Origin: Luzula sylvatica
Lineage: Eukaryota > Streptophyta > Magnoliopsida > Poales > Juncaceae
NCBI GenBank assembly: GCA_946800325.1
Contig: OX326956.1
Coordinates: 21,426,356 to 21,490,355, forward strand
DNA: 64,000 nucleotides
Reading direction: 5' to 3'
Part shown: piece by piece, positions 37,001-46,339 of the stretch
Layout: every line of letters starts with the position of its first letter
How positions within the stretch are numbered: position 1 is the first letter of the stretch
Made by a program: the position numbers and the translations under genes
The notes under the pieces: generated by a model
What the model was told of the DNA's origin: nothing
Seen by the model: the letters and a program-made list of their open reading frames with translations, nothing else
The model's database searches: none

Positions 37001-37926
37001 ACATAGCTCATGGCCAATTGCTAGAGCTTGATCAAATTTGTTCTTCTCTTGATCTCAATCCCTCCCAAAAGGATGCTTTTAACTGGCAATGGAATGGAAA
37101 TAATCATTTTACCTGTAAAAGCACATACCAGTTCATAATTAAAGGAGTTTATATTAAAGCATATTATGAAAATATTTGGAAAATTAATATTTCTCTGAAA
37201 ATTAAAATATTTTTATGGTTAATTTACAAAAATAAATTACTTACTATCGACAATTTGAAGAAAAGGGGCTGGTACATGGTTAATAGATGTGTCCTTTGTC
37301 AGCAATCTGAAGAAAATATAGAACACTTTACACATCAGTGCACATTCATTAATACAATATGGGATAAATTACATGGAATATTAAATATTACTAAGTTAAA
37401 CTCTTTTACACCTTTAGATATATTGGTTAATTCTAGGGAAAATAAGGATTATAAGATACTGATAAGCATTTCATTGTACCAGTTCTGGTTAGAAAGGTGT
37501 CGACGAACTTTTACAAATGTGAAATTTGATGATTGGACAATCGTAAATCATATATTATATGAGTTCAAATTGAATCAAGTTGAAAATTTTGAAGATCTAA
37601 AGTTTTCTGATTTTAAAAATTGGGTACCAGATGTAAATCTATCAGATAATCTAGCTTTTAATTTACCAATTGACCTATTATCAGATGGAAGCCTACACAA
37701 TAATCTATTTATTTCTGATGTAGATACACAAGTAGATGAAGAGATTCGAGATGAGGAAGCAACTCAAGTGGAGGACAGAAGGATTTGGTGGTTTCAATCG
37801 ACCGGAAATCACACGAGCAACCAAGCAAACGCTTTACTGGAAGAAGATGAACTAATTGATGAAGAACAAGTGGAAGACTCAACCTTTCTGAGAATTTACG
37901 ACACTGTAAGAGAATTTGTGAGATAA
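34048..37926 (+). CDS. LINE-1 ORF2, endonuclease / reverse transcriptase
   Basis: 1292 codons encoding the enzyme for target-primed reverse transcription. An apurinic-type endonuclease occupies about residues 1-230: SWNVRGLND near 10, QETKL near 41, GDFN near 144 and SDHIP near 225. The reverse transcriptase covers about 460-760, with FRPISLISS, LDIHKAFDTVSW, RRGLRQGDPLS and the catalytic YADD at 684-687. The post-RT region contains WKGN...GGLGVLNLELFNKILLIKWLW. A zf-RVT zinc knuckle (CVLCQQSEENIEHFTHQC) is near 1080-1097. An acidic tail of about 60 residues follows that has no match in element 2. No RNase H domain is seen. All catalytic residues are present. Confidence 0.95.
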   Translation: MIYKKLRIFSWNVRGLNDNNKKHLVCKNIMDEHIDICCLQETKLSIVNNQIIKEVCGKNLTGFDYLKSQGASGGIILSWNKKLFKLISSQKYKYSISIVLQTLWDAKNILITGVYGPTNRNDKQDFLNEIKQIGENNNLSWMILGDFNLVFYTHERSGQYNSHQYTQEFRELSNDLNLIDLPLKGLKYTWKNSVARARIDRILLNKKWLLDFPNSQQTTRINTCSDHIPILYEANSQYPVFNGFRFEHKWLHMEELTEIIENYMENTKSTSMENLFGKYQQLSKILKQWSKNVHKKYNTQLENCKRIIQWVDNMEDIRELNNIEKWLKLKAKLRYDNINYLNKIYWKQRSKFQWLKNGDANTKFFHLHASIKKTSNMIPILKDNNGIEVKDHVSKAKLIFSFYRDLIGKEVINNNNYGKINLDKLYENDNINLTSLESNFEMTELDMVIKNWKSNKSPGPDGYISEFFKKYWTILKVEIFNLFNLEGFQGLSNFNTSYITLIAKKENSIEPKDFRPISLISSIQRIFSKVLANRLINYIENMISLNQTGFLKNRNISENYVYAREVICLAKRHKTPLIILKLDIHKAFDTVSWDFLLKILKSRGFGDNYIKWIKNSVLKGSARVILNGNPGKFIHLKRGLRQGDPLSTYLFLLVMDVLSKLLENLSAKGYILKPFENIYTSLFYADDSILFLNPNINNIYRVQYILNLFGEESGLKMNYQKSEIIGLNIENEHIIEISKILNCPIGKFPLTYLGLPLHFKKPSKEDYLKIIEKITGKLEGWKGNMLSKSGRLILMNSVLSSIPIYYFNVFRFPKWVFNEIDKIRRKFFWKGNENSGYNLIEWDIVCQPKSKGGLGVLNLELFNKILLIKWLWLYYNSDERLGWKNLIGNIYELGSDNLNKKNYSYFWNDILKNLDFFNHSLNIIIGNGQKSSFWKGKWNEQPLCEKFKELYSFCENKNGTVTYFINKINESNLYNTLGIVVPLSNIAHGQLLELDQICSSLDLNPSQKDAFNWQWNGNNHFTCKSTYQFIIKGVYIKAYYENIWKINISLKIKIFLWLIYKNKLLTIDNLKKRGWYMVNRCVLCQQSEENIEHFTHQCTFINTIWDKLHGILNITKLNSFTPLDILVNSRENKDYKILISISLYQFWLERCRRTFTNVKFDDWTIVNHILYEFKLNQVENFEDLKFSDFKNWVPDVNLSDNLAFNLPIDLLSDGSLHNNLFISDVDTQVDEEIRDEEATQVEDRRIWWFQSTGNHTSNQANALLEEDELIDEEQVEDSTFLRIYDTVREFVR

Positions 37927-38665
37927 AGAGTAAATACCGCTGGGATGAAGTTGAACCACGATGAAGGCTTTCTTCAATTCGTTTCATTGGAGATCTCTGA
38001 CAAGCTCCCTTCAATTCGTTTCATTGGCGATGAAGAACAAGATGAAGGCTTTTCCGCTTAGATCTCTGGCAAGCTCCCTTCAATTCGTTTCATTGGCGTT
38101 CTGATTTGAGGAGATGAGGATCTGTAATGGCGGCGATGAGGATCTGTAATGGCGGCGATGAGATGAGGATCTGTAATGGCGGCGATGAGCTAAGGAGATG
38201 AGGATCTGTAATGGCGGCGATGAAGACAAATGAGGAAAAGAAGATTATCGAAGAAGAACTAATTAGTGACGGAGGATTCATGGTGGTTAGTCGGGATTTG
38301 GAATGCATCACGGGAAAGAGAGGAGAAGAATTTTGATTCTCGGATTCTAAATTCTGATTGATAGGGTATTTGGTTTTTGGATTCCGGATTTAGTTCAACC
38401 AGAATTGGAATTCTAAGTTTCTTAGTTTCCATATATGAAGGAATTGAAATCCTGGCAGTTATTTCAGGATTAAGGTTTTGATTTCTTTGTTTAATGGATA
38501 TTTAGCAAGTTTAGTATGAAGGTATTTAGGATTTAGTGTTTTTTAGCTAGTGTAGGGCAAATACCTTCAAAAAAAACTTGCTTAATCTTGTAAAAAACTT
38601 TTATTTTAATCCAAATAATAGAAGTAGGACATAAGAGCCTACTCTATTTTTCTCAAAAAAAAAAA
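37927..38665 (+). repeat. LINE-1 3' UTR with tandem repeats
   Basis: 'cttcaattcgtttcattgg' occurs three times (about 37972-38097). The unit 'gatgaggatctgtaatggcg' (plus gc) occurs four times (about 38111-38222). The GC content of this tract contrasts with the AT-rich coding part. Confidence 0.75.
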
Positions 38666-38775
38666 AAAATATTCTAAGAACAGTCAATCAAAATACTCTT
38701 GTTGTTTATACTAACGAAAACAGACCAAAACTAACCAGTAGCTTCGAAAGACTTAATCGGAATAGAAAATACTCA

Positions 38776-38866
38776 CCTCAGAAGTCGTCAATTTTGTGAG
38801 AGGGAAACGAGACAGGATTAATGAGACTCTATTTTGTTTTCCGACAAGAGATGGCGGTAGTTGAAA
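38776..38866 (-). other. Putative non-coding first exon of the E2F-promoter gene
   Basis: On the minus strand a CT-containing leader without ATG ends at a strong donor, GACTTCTGAG followed by GTGAGTATTTTC (about 38776). It faces the exons at 30.2-31.5 kb, with the LINE in between, so the LINE would be intronic. Exon boundaries are inferred. Confidence 0.4.
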
Positions 38867-38950
38867 TTTTTCGCGCCAGTATTTCCCAATTTCGGATAGG
38901 CTCGAATATACAGGGCGCCAAAATTTCAAGAAATGTAAATTTTTCGCGCC
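38867..38950 (-). promoter_or_regulatory. Three E2F-type sites in a divergent-looking promoter
   Basis: TTTTTCGCGCC at 38867-38877, GGGCGCCAAAA at 38913-38923 (reverse orientation) and TTTTTCGCGCC at 38940-38950 all fit the E2F consensus TTTSSCGC. Clustered sites just upstream of a start mark S-phase genes in plants. The 'tttttcgcgccagtattt' word is itself duplicated 73 bases apart. The target is most likely the minus-strand gene to the left. Confidence 0.6.
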
Positions 38951-39503
38951 AGTATTTTTTGTAATGTAAATTTTTTTTGTGTGGAGGAGACGTGGGCTGT
39001 ATTATTATATATCGTGGGCTATTGTTATGTTAATTTTTTCAATGTAGTTCTTTTGTGCTGATATGTATAAATGTAACTTGACAAGTAATACATATATAAA
39101 AATGCAGTCAAAATATTTTTGCGAGCAATTCCTTGTGTCAGGATTTTATTTTAATAGTAGCATTCGAAAACAAAATGCAATTATATGACCGTATTCAACC
39201 GTATTCCTGACACTTCACGCTAAATGCCGTCTTTTGTAATACAATATCAGGATTAATCAGTTAATGTTGTATTTTATGCAAGTAACGGTGGTATATAGTC
39301 AAATACCAAAAAACATGTGTCACTGTATGTCTGTCAGTATTGTTGTAGTGGTATTTTATTCGTATTTTTGTTTTCGTATCATTGTTGATTGACACTTTAG
39401 ATTTGCTATTCGTATCTTTGTTTTCGTATCATTGTTGATTGACGCTTTATATTTGCAACTAGAAATGCATGATTGGCAAGTGCACTATGTTTATTTTGGA
39501 TGA

Positions 39504-40736
39504 ATATGAAAAGGTCATAATACTTCTATGAGTGAATTATTAGAAATACATTGTGTATGAACGTGAACGTCATGTAAATGATATGATATCTTTCATTTAC
39601 GCACACCATATAATTATATAAATATCAGTTCATTTATTATAAGTAATGATGTGTTTTCAATATGATCTTTCTTTCTAAATGGTTTGTCAATGTTAGGATT
39701 CTAGTTTAAACATTGGATGAAATCAAACGATGAAAGGCTCACCACACTAATAATGGAAATTTGGTCTAATTAAAACAAATAGTTCATTTTTTCTATATAA
39801 ATGGAGAGAAATCATATAATTTTTATATTGTGTGGGCCTAGGTTTATTTGTGGCTAGATACTCTGTTTCTTTCTTGTTACGATCCATCGACCGGTGCATT
39901 TTTTTTGTACCCAAGTTTTGAAAGTTTATCCAAAAAATAACCAACCGTTCAATATAATTCCAAAACTAACCAAAAACGAATTTTGGGATTCCACCGTTGT
40001 GATAATTGACGGAGTTGGTAACTCCGTCATGTACTTAATAAATTATTAAGTACGGGGGGGGGGCTCCCGAAACTTTTCTAATATAAATATATATTTTCAT
40101 TCTTTTATATAGAGGCTCACTTGAACTAATTATAAACAAGAAAGGACCACTATTGGGCCTGGGCTAAGTATATAATTTCGGCATACATGATGTTTTGAGA
40201 TTTTTATGTGGTTGATAAAAAAAATTATTTCTTTATAAAATGATTTTTCTTAATATTTATAATTATTTTTTGAATGAGTGAATACTTATTATTTTATAAG
40301 TGCGTATATTATATTGTTTAATGGGTTAATAAGGTCCTATCTTATAAGATCATACATCTCAATCAAGTAGGGCTGGCACGTTACTCGGCTCCTCGACTCA
40401 CTTCCGCAGATATTGATCTCGAGGCGCATGTCTCAATAACACAAAACAAGGGTTACGTGCATTTTAGAACATGACAAACATCTCAAAATATTTTTTATTT
40501 TGTAAGAGAGGATATCACAAATTTGAGTGCTTTTTATTTTGATGATATTTTTCATTTTTGTAAGGGGCATAGCCATCCATGTAATGATGATGTAAAGATA
40601 ATATTTAGTGATTTGCATAAAAGACTGTTAATGAAATGGCAAGTTCTTTTTTTTTCTTTTTTTTGAAATGGCAAGTTTTCAAAACAAAAAAAAGTCGAAA
40701 CCCTAAATTATGTAATGGTAGGCAACAATATAATAA
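39504..40736. repeat. Repeated intergenic block, copy B
   Basis: Diverged counterpart of 24975-26200 and of part of 27636-27880. It also contains, at about 39904-40065, a fragment resembling one arm of the giant hairpin element ('ttgacggagttggtaactccgtc'), followed by a small palindrome 'gtacttaataaattattaagtac' (split by its centre) and a G run. No gene. Confidence 0.55.
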
Positions 40737-41032
40737 GGGGAATTTTACCATACCCCTCAAACGCACCACGGGTGTGACGATATGGGTTTGAGGGGAATTT
40801 GTGTCCCCAAATTGCATCCCACAATTTCGATTGATTGTTAATTGAAATTTGAATTAACAGTTAATTCAAAGTTAATTATTGATTAATGCAATTGTATTAT
40901 TTATCAACAAAAATTAATAATTTCAATTAACAGTTAATAGAATCTTGGATACACGAATTGGGGACACGAATCAATCCCCCCCTATCGGCACACGCGTGGT
41001 GGATTGGGTGGGGGGATATGATAAATGGCCTC
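40737..41032. mobile_element. Mutator-like MITE, family D copy 4
   Basis: 296 bp, flanked by a perfect 9-bp duplication ATATAATAA (40728-40736, 41033-41041). Ends ggggaattttaccatacccc and ggggatatgataaatggcctc are inverted repeats; inner arms share 'ttaacagttaat' words with the other family D members. Confidence 0.82.
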
Positions 41033-41041
41033 ATATAATAA

Positions 41042-43226
41042 TAGCTTATTTGTTTCCTAGCTCATTATTTATTTTAACTTTTTCTTGTTATCAGAGATAA
41101 GATTTGAGAAAATTTCGAATAAATGCTGAATTAATAACTAGATAACTGATCATAAATGCCAGTACATTACATAGTGGACCCTTACAGATTTTTTTTTTCT
41201 TACAATTCTCTATTCTTTTTCCAAATTTTCATGGATAATAAATTCAGGAAAATGTAGCCACAATCAACCAAGCCAGTGATAACTATGCCAAATCAGGCAA
41301 ATAGAATGACATGTCATGTATTCATTGGCCGAGTCCGTATCGACGCGTGCCACGTAATAGTTGCTCCACTTGTTAGATTGTGTGTAATATTCCCCTCAAA
41401 GCATTGTCCTGGAAATCTCTGACAAAGGAGGGAATACAACCTATGATGAAACGTGATCGAAATTTAATTCACTGCATGTATACTCGTGCCTTTGCACCCC
41501 CTTCATTTTCTTGTTAAATTAGAAGAACTAATAATATGATAAATGGAGAATATTTTATATTCTCCCACAGAATTTCTTTTGACCTACAGAATTTCCATCA
41601 TAGTAAAGAATAATAGAAACTACGAAGATACTCACGTTACATGCCGAAAATATTAATTAAGTTTTTTATTGTAATGTAATGTACATATTTACATGATAAT
41701 ATTGATATTATCATTTCATAATAAAATTATTTGAACTTATTTATCTATGATTATGTATATATATTTTTTAAAATAACAATACTATTTAATAGGTGTTTAT
41801 AAGTTTTATAAGTTATTTAGATGTATACATTTTTTTTTTTTTTTTATTCATTTTTTAAAAAAGTAATATGAATTTCTTTTTATTAAAAGCACAATATAAT
41901 CAACTTAGTATTATATGGGTTTCAAATATTTATAATTTTTGTAAAAAAAAAGGTACTAATAATTAAAATTATACTATGTAAATAAAATACTTCAAATTGT
42001 ACTGGGTACGTATTTTTTTACATTGTATTTTCTTACATAATATTTTCACAAATTCAAATTATGAAAAATGGTGTATATTAACTTTGCTAATATGGATGTC
42101 AATATAAAGAGTAAACTAAAACGAATATATTTGGTGAATTTTTAAAACTAAATTTCTAAAAATAATACTAATATATGTTGTATGTTTTATAATATTACAT
42201 ATTAAGTTATTAGTAATTCATATATAAATTTTTCATCTTCCATTATATTCACAATTGATCATGTAATCTTATGTGAAATGATAAATAATTGAATAAATTT
42301 AATATAACATGAATTTAACCAATAATAATTCTACGTTATTAATGTATGATGATGTGAATTTTCTAAAAATGCTTAAAACGTAGTGTAAAAATAATTGACA
42401 CTTAAATGGTTACAAAGAAAATATGATTCTAAAAAATCAATGATTAATCAATGGTCCAAATTTTTTGTCATATATTATAATCGAATGGTTGAAATGAATG
42501 CGATGATGTGGCACACTGAAATTGCACAAAATTGGGTCCAAAATAAATATGTGGTAAATTTGGGGAAGAATGATATTTATGCTATTTCAGTTTTTGCAGG
42601 GTAAATATGATAATATTTCCTTCACTATTTTTAACAGTCTTGTTGACTTACATAAATTACTGCCTGCCAGCAATGGTGCTTTTATTATGCACATACTAGA
42701 GAACAAGTATGTCTGTTTTATTCTTTTATTTTTTTTCCAAAATAATGAACAATTTTTTTATCATGATATCCCAACAAATATAGAAAATATGACATGTAAT
42801 AATTTAAATCAATAAAAAAGAATTGTTCATATATAGATGAGAGTTAACACTTTATGCATGAATGAAGCATAATGTCAATAGAATTCCTATTCCTATGAAT
42901 GTATACTTTTTGATGAAAGTCTTATTAGTTCTCAGGATACATACAGTAGATTTATAAAAATACACAGGACCATACTTGACACAATTAAAAATTAAAAATC
43001 AACCTTTAAAAAAATGAAAAAAAAACAAGAATAATAAACCTGATCGAAAATTGCTTAACACATACAATCCTCTGTCTAAAATATCTCCTATGTTCATACC
43101 CCAAACTTAATTTCAATTTTGTTCACTTGATGTAATTAATTCCAACCTATCTTTTCCTCATTTTCCTTTCATTTTTTGTTTCGTATGCACTAAATTTAAA
43201 GTGCAAACTAAATCCATGATCATTCC
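41042..43226. other. Intergenic, no gene supported
   Basis: AT-rich throughout. 41530-41640 resembles 27985-28130 ('ggagaatattttatat', 'gaatttccatc'). ORFs of 69 and 81 codons at 42395-42815 show no family features. The last few hundred bases may hold the 3' untranslated region of the hydrolase gene. Confidence 0.4.
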
Positions 43227-44417
43227 TTAGCACTTTGCATTATTCCAAATCTCCTCTAGCTCTCTAGCAAAGGCTTTTTGCCTACCAACAACAATGGTTA
43301 CATGATCTTTGCGGTCGATAATTTTCACTTGCGCCCTCGGGATTTTGGATTTTACGGAGTAGCTGCATTGTATTGGTAAAAGTTCATCGCCTTTACCGTG
43401 GTAAACGGTGACGCTACAGTTAAGTTGATCTCTAACAATGTCGAGATATCTATCAATCTTGCCAGCACTGCCACATATTACATTATGAAGTGTATGAAAC
43501 GAGCCAATATGATGATGGCCGAAGAAACCATCCATTAAATATGTTCTTACCCTATAAATGGAAAATAAATGTTCTTTGAGAAATTATATATCGATTAATG
43601 TCATTTAAATACTAAAATCTAGGATTTAAATTGGGCATATTACTTTTAATGGATTTATGACAAGATATTATAATCTCATGAAAATGAATCAAAATGCAAC
43701 CCTTATATATAATTAACAAAAATTAAAAAAGTTCATCTATATTCACATTGATACTCTATTTCTGTAAGAACAACTTTTTACCAGTCAATAAAGAAGATGA
43801 CCAAATTGTGACCAAAGAATGATGGGGGTGTTGAGCAAATCCAAGGGTATGGTGAACCACCACCAATAGTGTCCCATAAAACCCTATTCTTGTCTAAAAT
43901 TGTAAGCTTCTATCAAAAAGTATTTATTTATCCCTAAAATACAATGTCATGAATATCCCTAAAAAACAATACCATGAATACGCCATTTACTTATTTTAAA
44001 GATTTTGTGAGATCTATATATATTTTTGATGAATAAAGAATATACAATGCCATTTTTTTGACATGACATTTTACCATTTAAAGAAATATACATGATTTTT
44101 TTTTTCCTTTTTAGGGAATGGAATGAAATTATGCCTAAAAAGGAAAGAGTGGGATTATTAGACTAGTAAGATCATTTTATGTTGAGTTTTGTAATGTGGA
44201 GATTAGGTAGTTTTGGGTTGTTTAATTAGATGCACCAATCCTTGACTATAGTCAATTTGACCTTTTTCAATGCACTTTTAATGCTCATTAAATATATTGT
44301 ATCATGCATCTGGATTCTGGACCAACTTATCAGTTTCTGTCATATCCAATGAATTCCCATAATTCCTTATTATATTTCTGGATTCAAATTTTCAAACTTG
44401 AAGTTAAAAAAAATTGA

Positions 44418-44467
<50 letters not shown>

Positions 44468-45876
44468 ACAAAAATATGGGTGTATTTGATCAAAACACAA
44501 ATTATTGTGACATATTATAGCAAATTCTGAATCTACATGCTTCCAATAGTTTAACAAAAAAGCATTCCTCTTAGTATCTGAACAAATAAAAAAACTCACT
44601 GGTTTGAGTGCAAACCTGTTAAATGTGAGGATTCTAACCGCCAAATCCAAGAATATGTGATTTTTGCAGAACAAGAGGCACGCTGATCGACTGAGATGCT
44701 CGTACCAACAAACTATCGAGGCTCCGAATCCAATTAAAGGCCAAACCCTTCTCGGCGCCACCTTTCTCAATACATATTGAGTCGGTCGTGGCTGCCCTTC
44801 CGGTACTGGAAAATAAGGCTACACAAAAATATGGATTTTACTTATATTCTAAGAAATAAATCAAATTATATGTTATAATTTTACCGGTGCGATGAGTGTG
44901 AGAGATTTAACAGCGCCACGATATTTTACCGCTAGGGCAAGCGCAATTATAGATCCGAGAGAATGAGCAACAATGTGGAATGATTTCACTTTGTTTGGCT
45001 CGAGAACCGATCTTTCAATCATCTCAATATGCTCTCGCAATGTATACAATGAATCCGCTGGTTTTGGGCTACGACCAAATCCTAATAAATCCACCGCAAA
45101 CATCCTGTACCGGGATTTGGCATCTTCACTGAAATTCGGAAAAACCGTCTCGGTCCAAAACGCTGACGAGGAGATAAATCCGTGTATAAATAACACATCT
45201 TCTTCCACCGTTTTACTATCTGAAAATAAAGTAAAACATCGTTAAATACTTTGTTGTATCGTTTTACAAGTTATGAATTTAGTTTACTACCTTCTGGACC
45301 TTGAGCCTTAACAAAAAGGGTGTTCGATGAAACGGGGTTGCAATTCGTACAATGGCAGTCGGACCAACGCGGTACGACGTGCGATTTGGGGCCGCCTATC
45401 TTTCCTTCTAACATTTGTATAATCGTCGAGTTCACCGTGAAAGTGGTGGTGTTCCTCGCTGCCCTAGCACCGCGCCTGGAGACGACAGTTGGACCGTCCC
45501 AACTGGAGACGATCTTGAGCCGACGTAGCTCGTTTACAGTCGACTTAGAGACGTCCGATAGAAGAGAGGAGCGAGAGTAAAGCGTGTCTGAAATGTCCTC
45601 CAGTTGGAGCTTATTACTGGAGGAGAGAGTGACTACTTTCGAACCTCCATTTTCAGATACTAAGATTTTCCCAATGCTCGTGATCATATCCTTCGGAGAA
45701 GAAGAACAGTAGCATGGCCTCCATTCCGATTCCATCAAGTAGTCTATGAGTTTGAATACGAAACAAAACAATACGTCGAGTAAATCGAGAAATGTGAAGA
45801 CTACGAGGCTGAGGATTTCGTTAATGGCCGAACCGGCAAGCACCATTGCTTGTTTGAACTTGAGAAAACCTCTCAT
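43227..45876 (-). CDS. BDG: BODYGUARD-like alpha/beta hydrolase, 4 exons
   Basis: Member of the BODYGUARD family, extracellular alpha/beta-fold hydrolases of epidermal cells needed for cuticle formation. Exons 45876-45291, 45219-44885, 44818-44616 and 43551-43227 join in frame (1449 nt, 482 aa). The N-terminus has a hydrophobic stretch (LVVFTFLDLLDVLFCFVFKLIDYL) typical of the family's signal or anchor. The hydrolase fold begins at VLFIHGF near residue 204; the nucleophile elbow is AHSLGS with Ser282; a C-terminal DH pair (His458 in KDHVTIV) supplies the likely catalytic His; and GKGDELLP probably carries the acid. Intron 3 is about 1.06 kb and holds a (TA)n tract at 44417-44464. The family assignment is firm; which BDG paralogue it is remains open. 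Confidence 0.93.
44417..44464. repeat. (TA)n microsatellite in BDG intron 3
   Basis: About 23 AT/TA units inside the third intron, likely polymorphic. Confidence 0.9.
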
Positions 45877-45901
45877 TGCCTTGTTCTTGTTCAGAGATAG
45901 T

Positions 45902-45955
45902 TTAGTTTCTCTCTTTCTCCAGTGTTGAGCACACCACCATACAACTATGGTACAT
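45902..45955 (-). other. Upstream ORF in BDG leader
   Basis: A 17-codon ORF (MYHSCMVVCSTLEKERN, then TAA) ends 25 bases before the BDG start codon. If the transcript starts in the CT-rich tract near 45965-46015, ribosomes would meet this ORF first. Translation of it is not shown. Confidence 0.4.
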
Positions 45956-46339
45956 GTGTGTTTTTTGTGAGAGAAAGAGAAAGAGAGGGTTTTGGGGCTT
46001 TAGGTTAGAGAGAGAGAAGTAGATTAGAAACAGTTGAGAACTTGAGATCATAAAGAAATAAATGGAATGATATGAAATGAACTCATAAATTAACACAAGA
46101 TTGGAGAAAGAAAAATAAATAAAGGGTAGGTGGTGGGTTGAACCCCCTAGCCAACACTTGCCATAGTATGCTGCCACATAATTAAACACACACAAAAGTG
46201 TATAAATATAAATATACGGGTAATTAATTGTACAATATTAGGAGGGTTAGAAAGCACATGTGTTGCAATTGCAAGTGGTTGGGAATAAATTGACATAACA
46301 AAGCAAAAAAAGGAAGAAAAAAAGACAAGAGACTTCAAA

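Larger units (their letters stand above)
31505..38665 (+). mobile_element. Full-length L1-type LINE (element 1), apparently intact
   Basis: A 7.16-kb non-LTR retrotransposon with a 5' UTR of about 655 bases, ORF1 (32160-34001), ORF2 (34048-37926), a 3' UTR with internal repeats, an A-tail ending near 38669, and a 16-bp target duplication. Both ORFs are open without frameshifts, so the copy is recent and may still be competent. Its codons are extremely AT-rich. It lies inside the first intron of the minus-strand gene whose E2F-type promoter is at 38.9 kb, in antisense orientation to that gene. Confidence 0.93.

Noticed and set aside
38109..38222. Regularly spaced repeats resembling a CRISPR array
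   Set aside because: The four units are directly adjacent or separated by a few bases, lie in a LINE 3' UTR and are in a plant nuclear genome.
40020..40070. Palindrome followed by a G run as a terminator
   Set aside because: Bacterial-type terminators do not apply in a plant nucleus. It is better read as part of a decayed inverted-repeat element.
42395..42815. 69- and 81-codon ORFs
   Set aside because: AT-rich, no motifs, no splice-consistent extension, no paralogous conservation.
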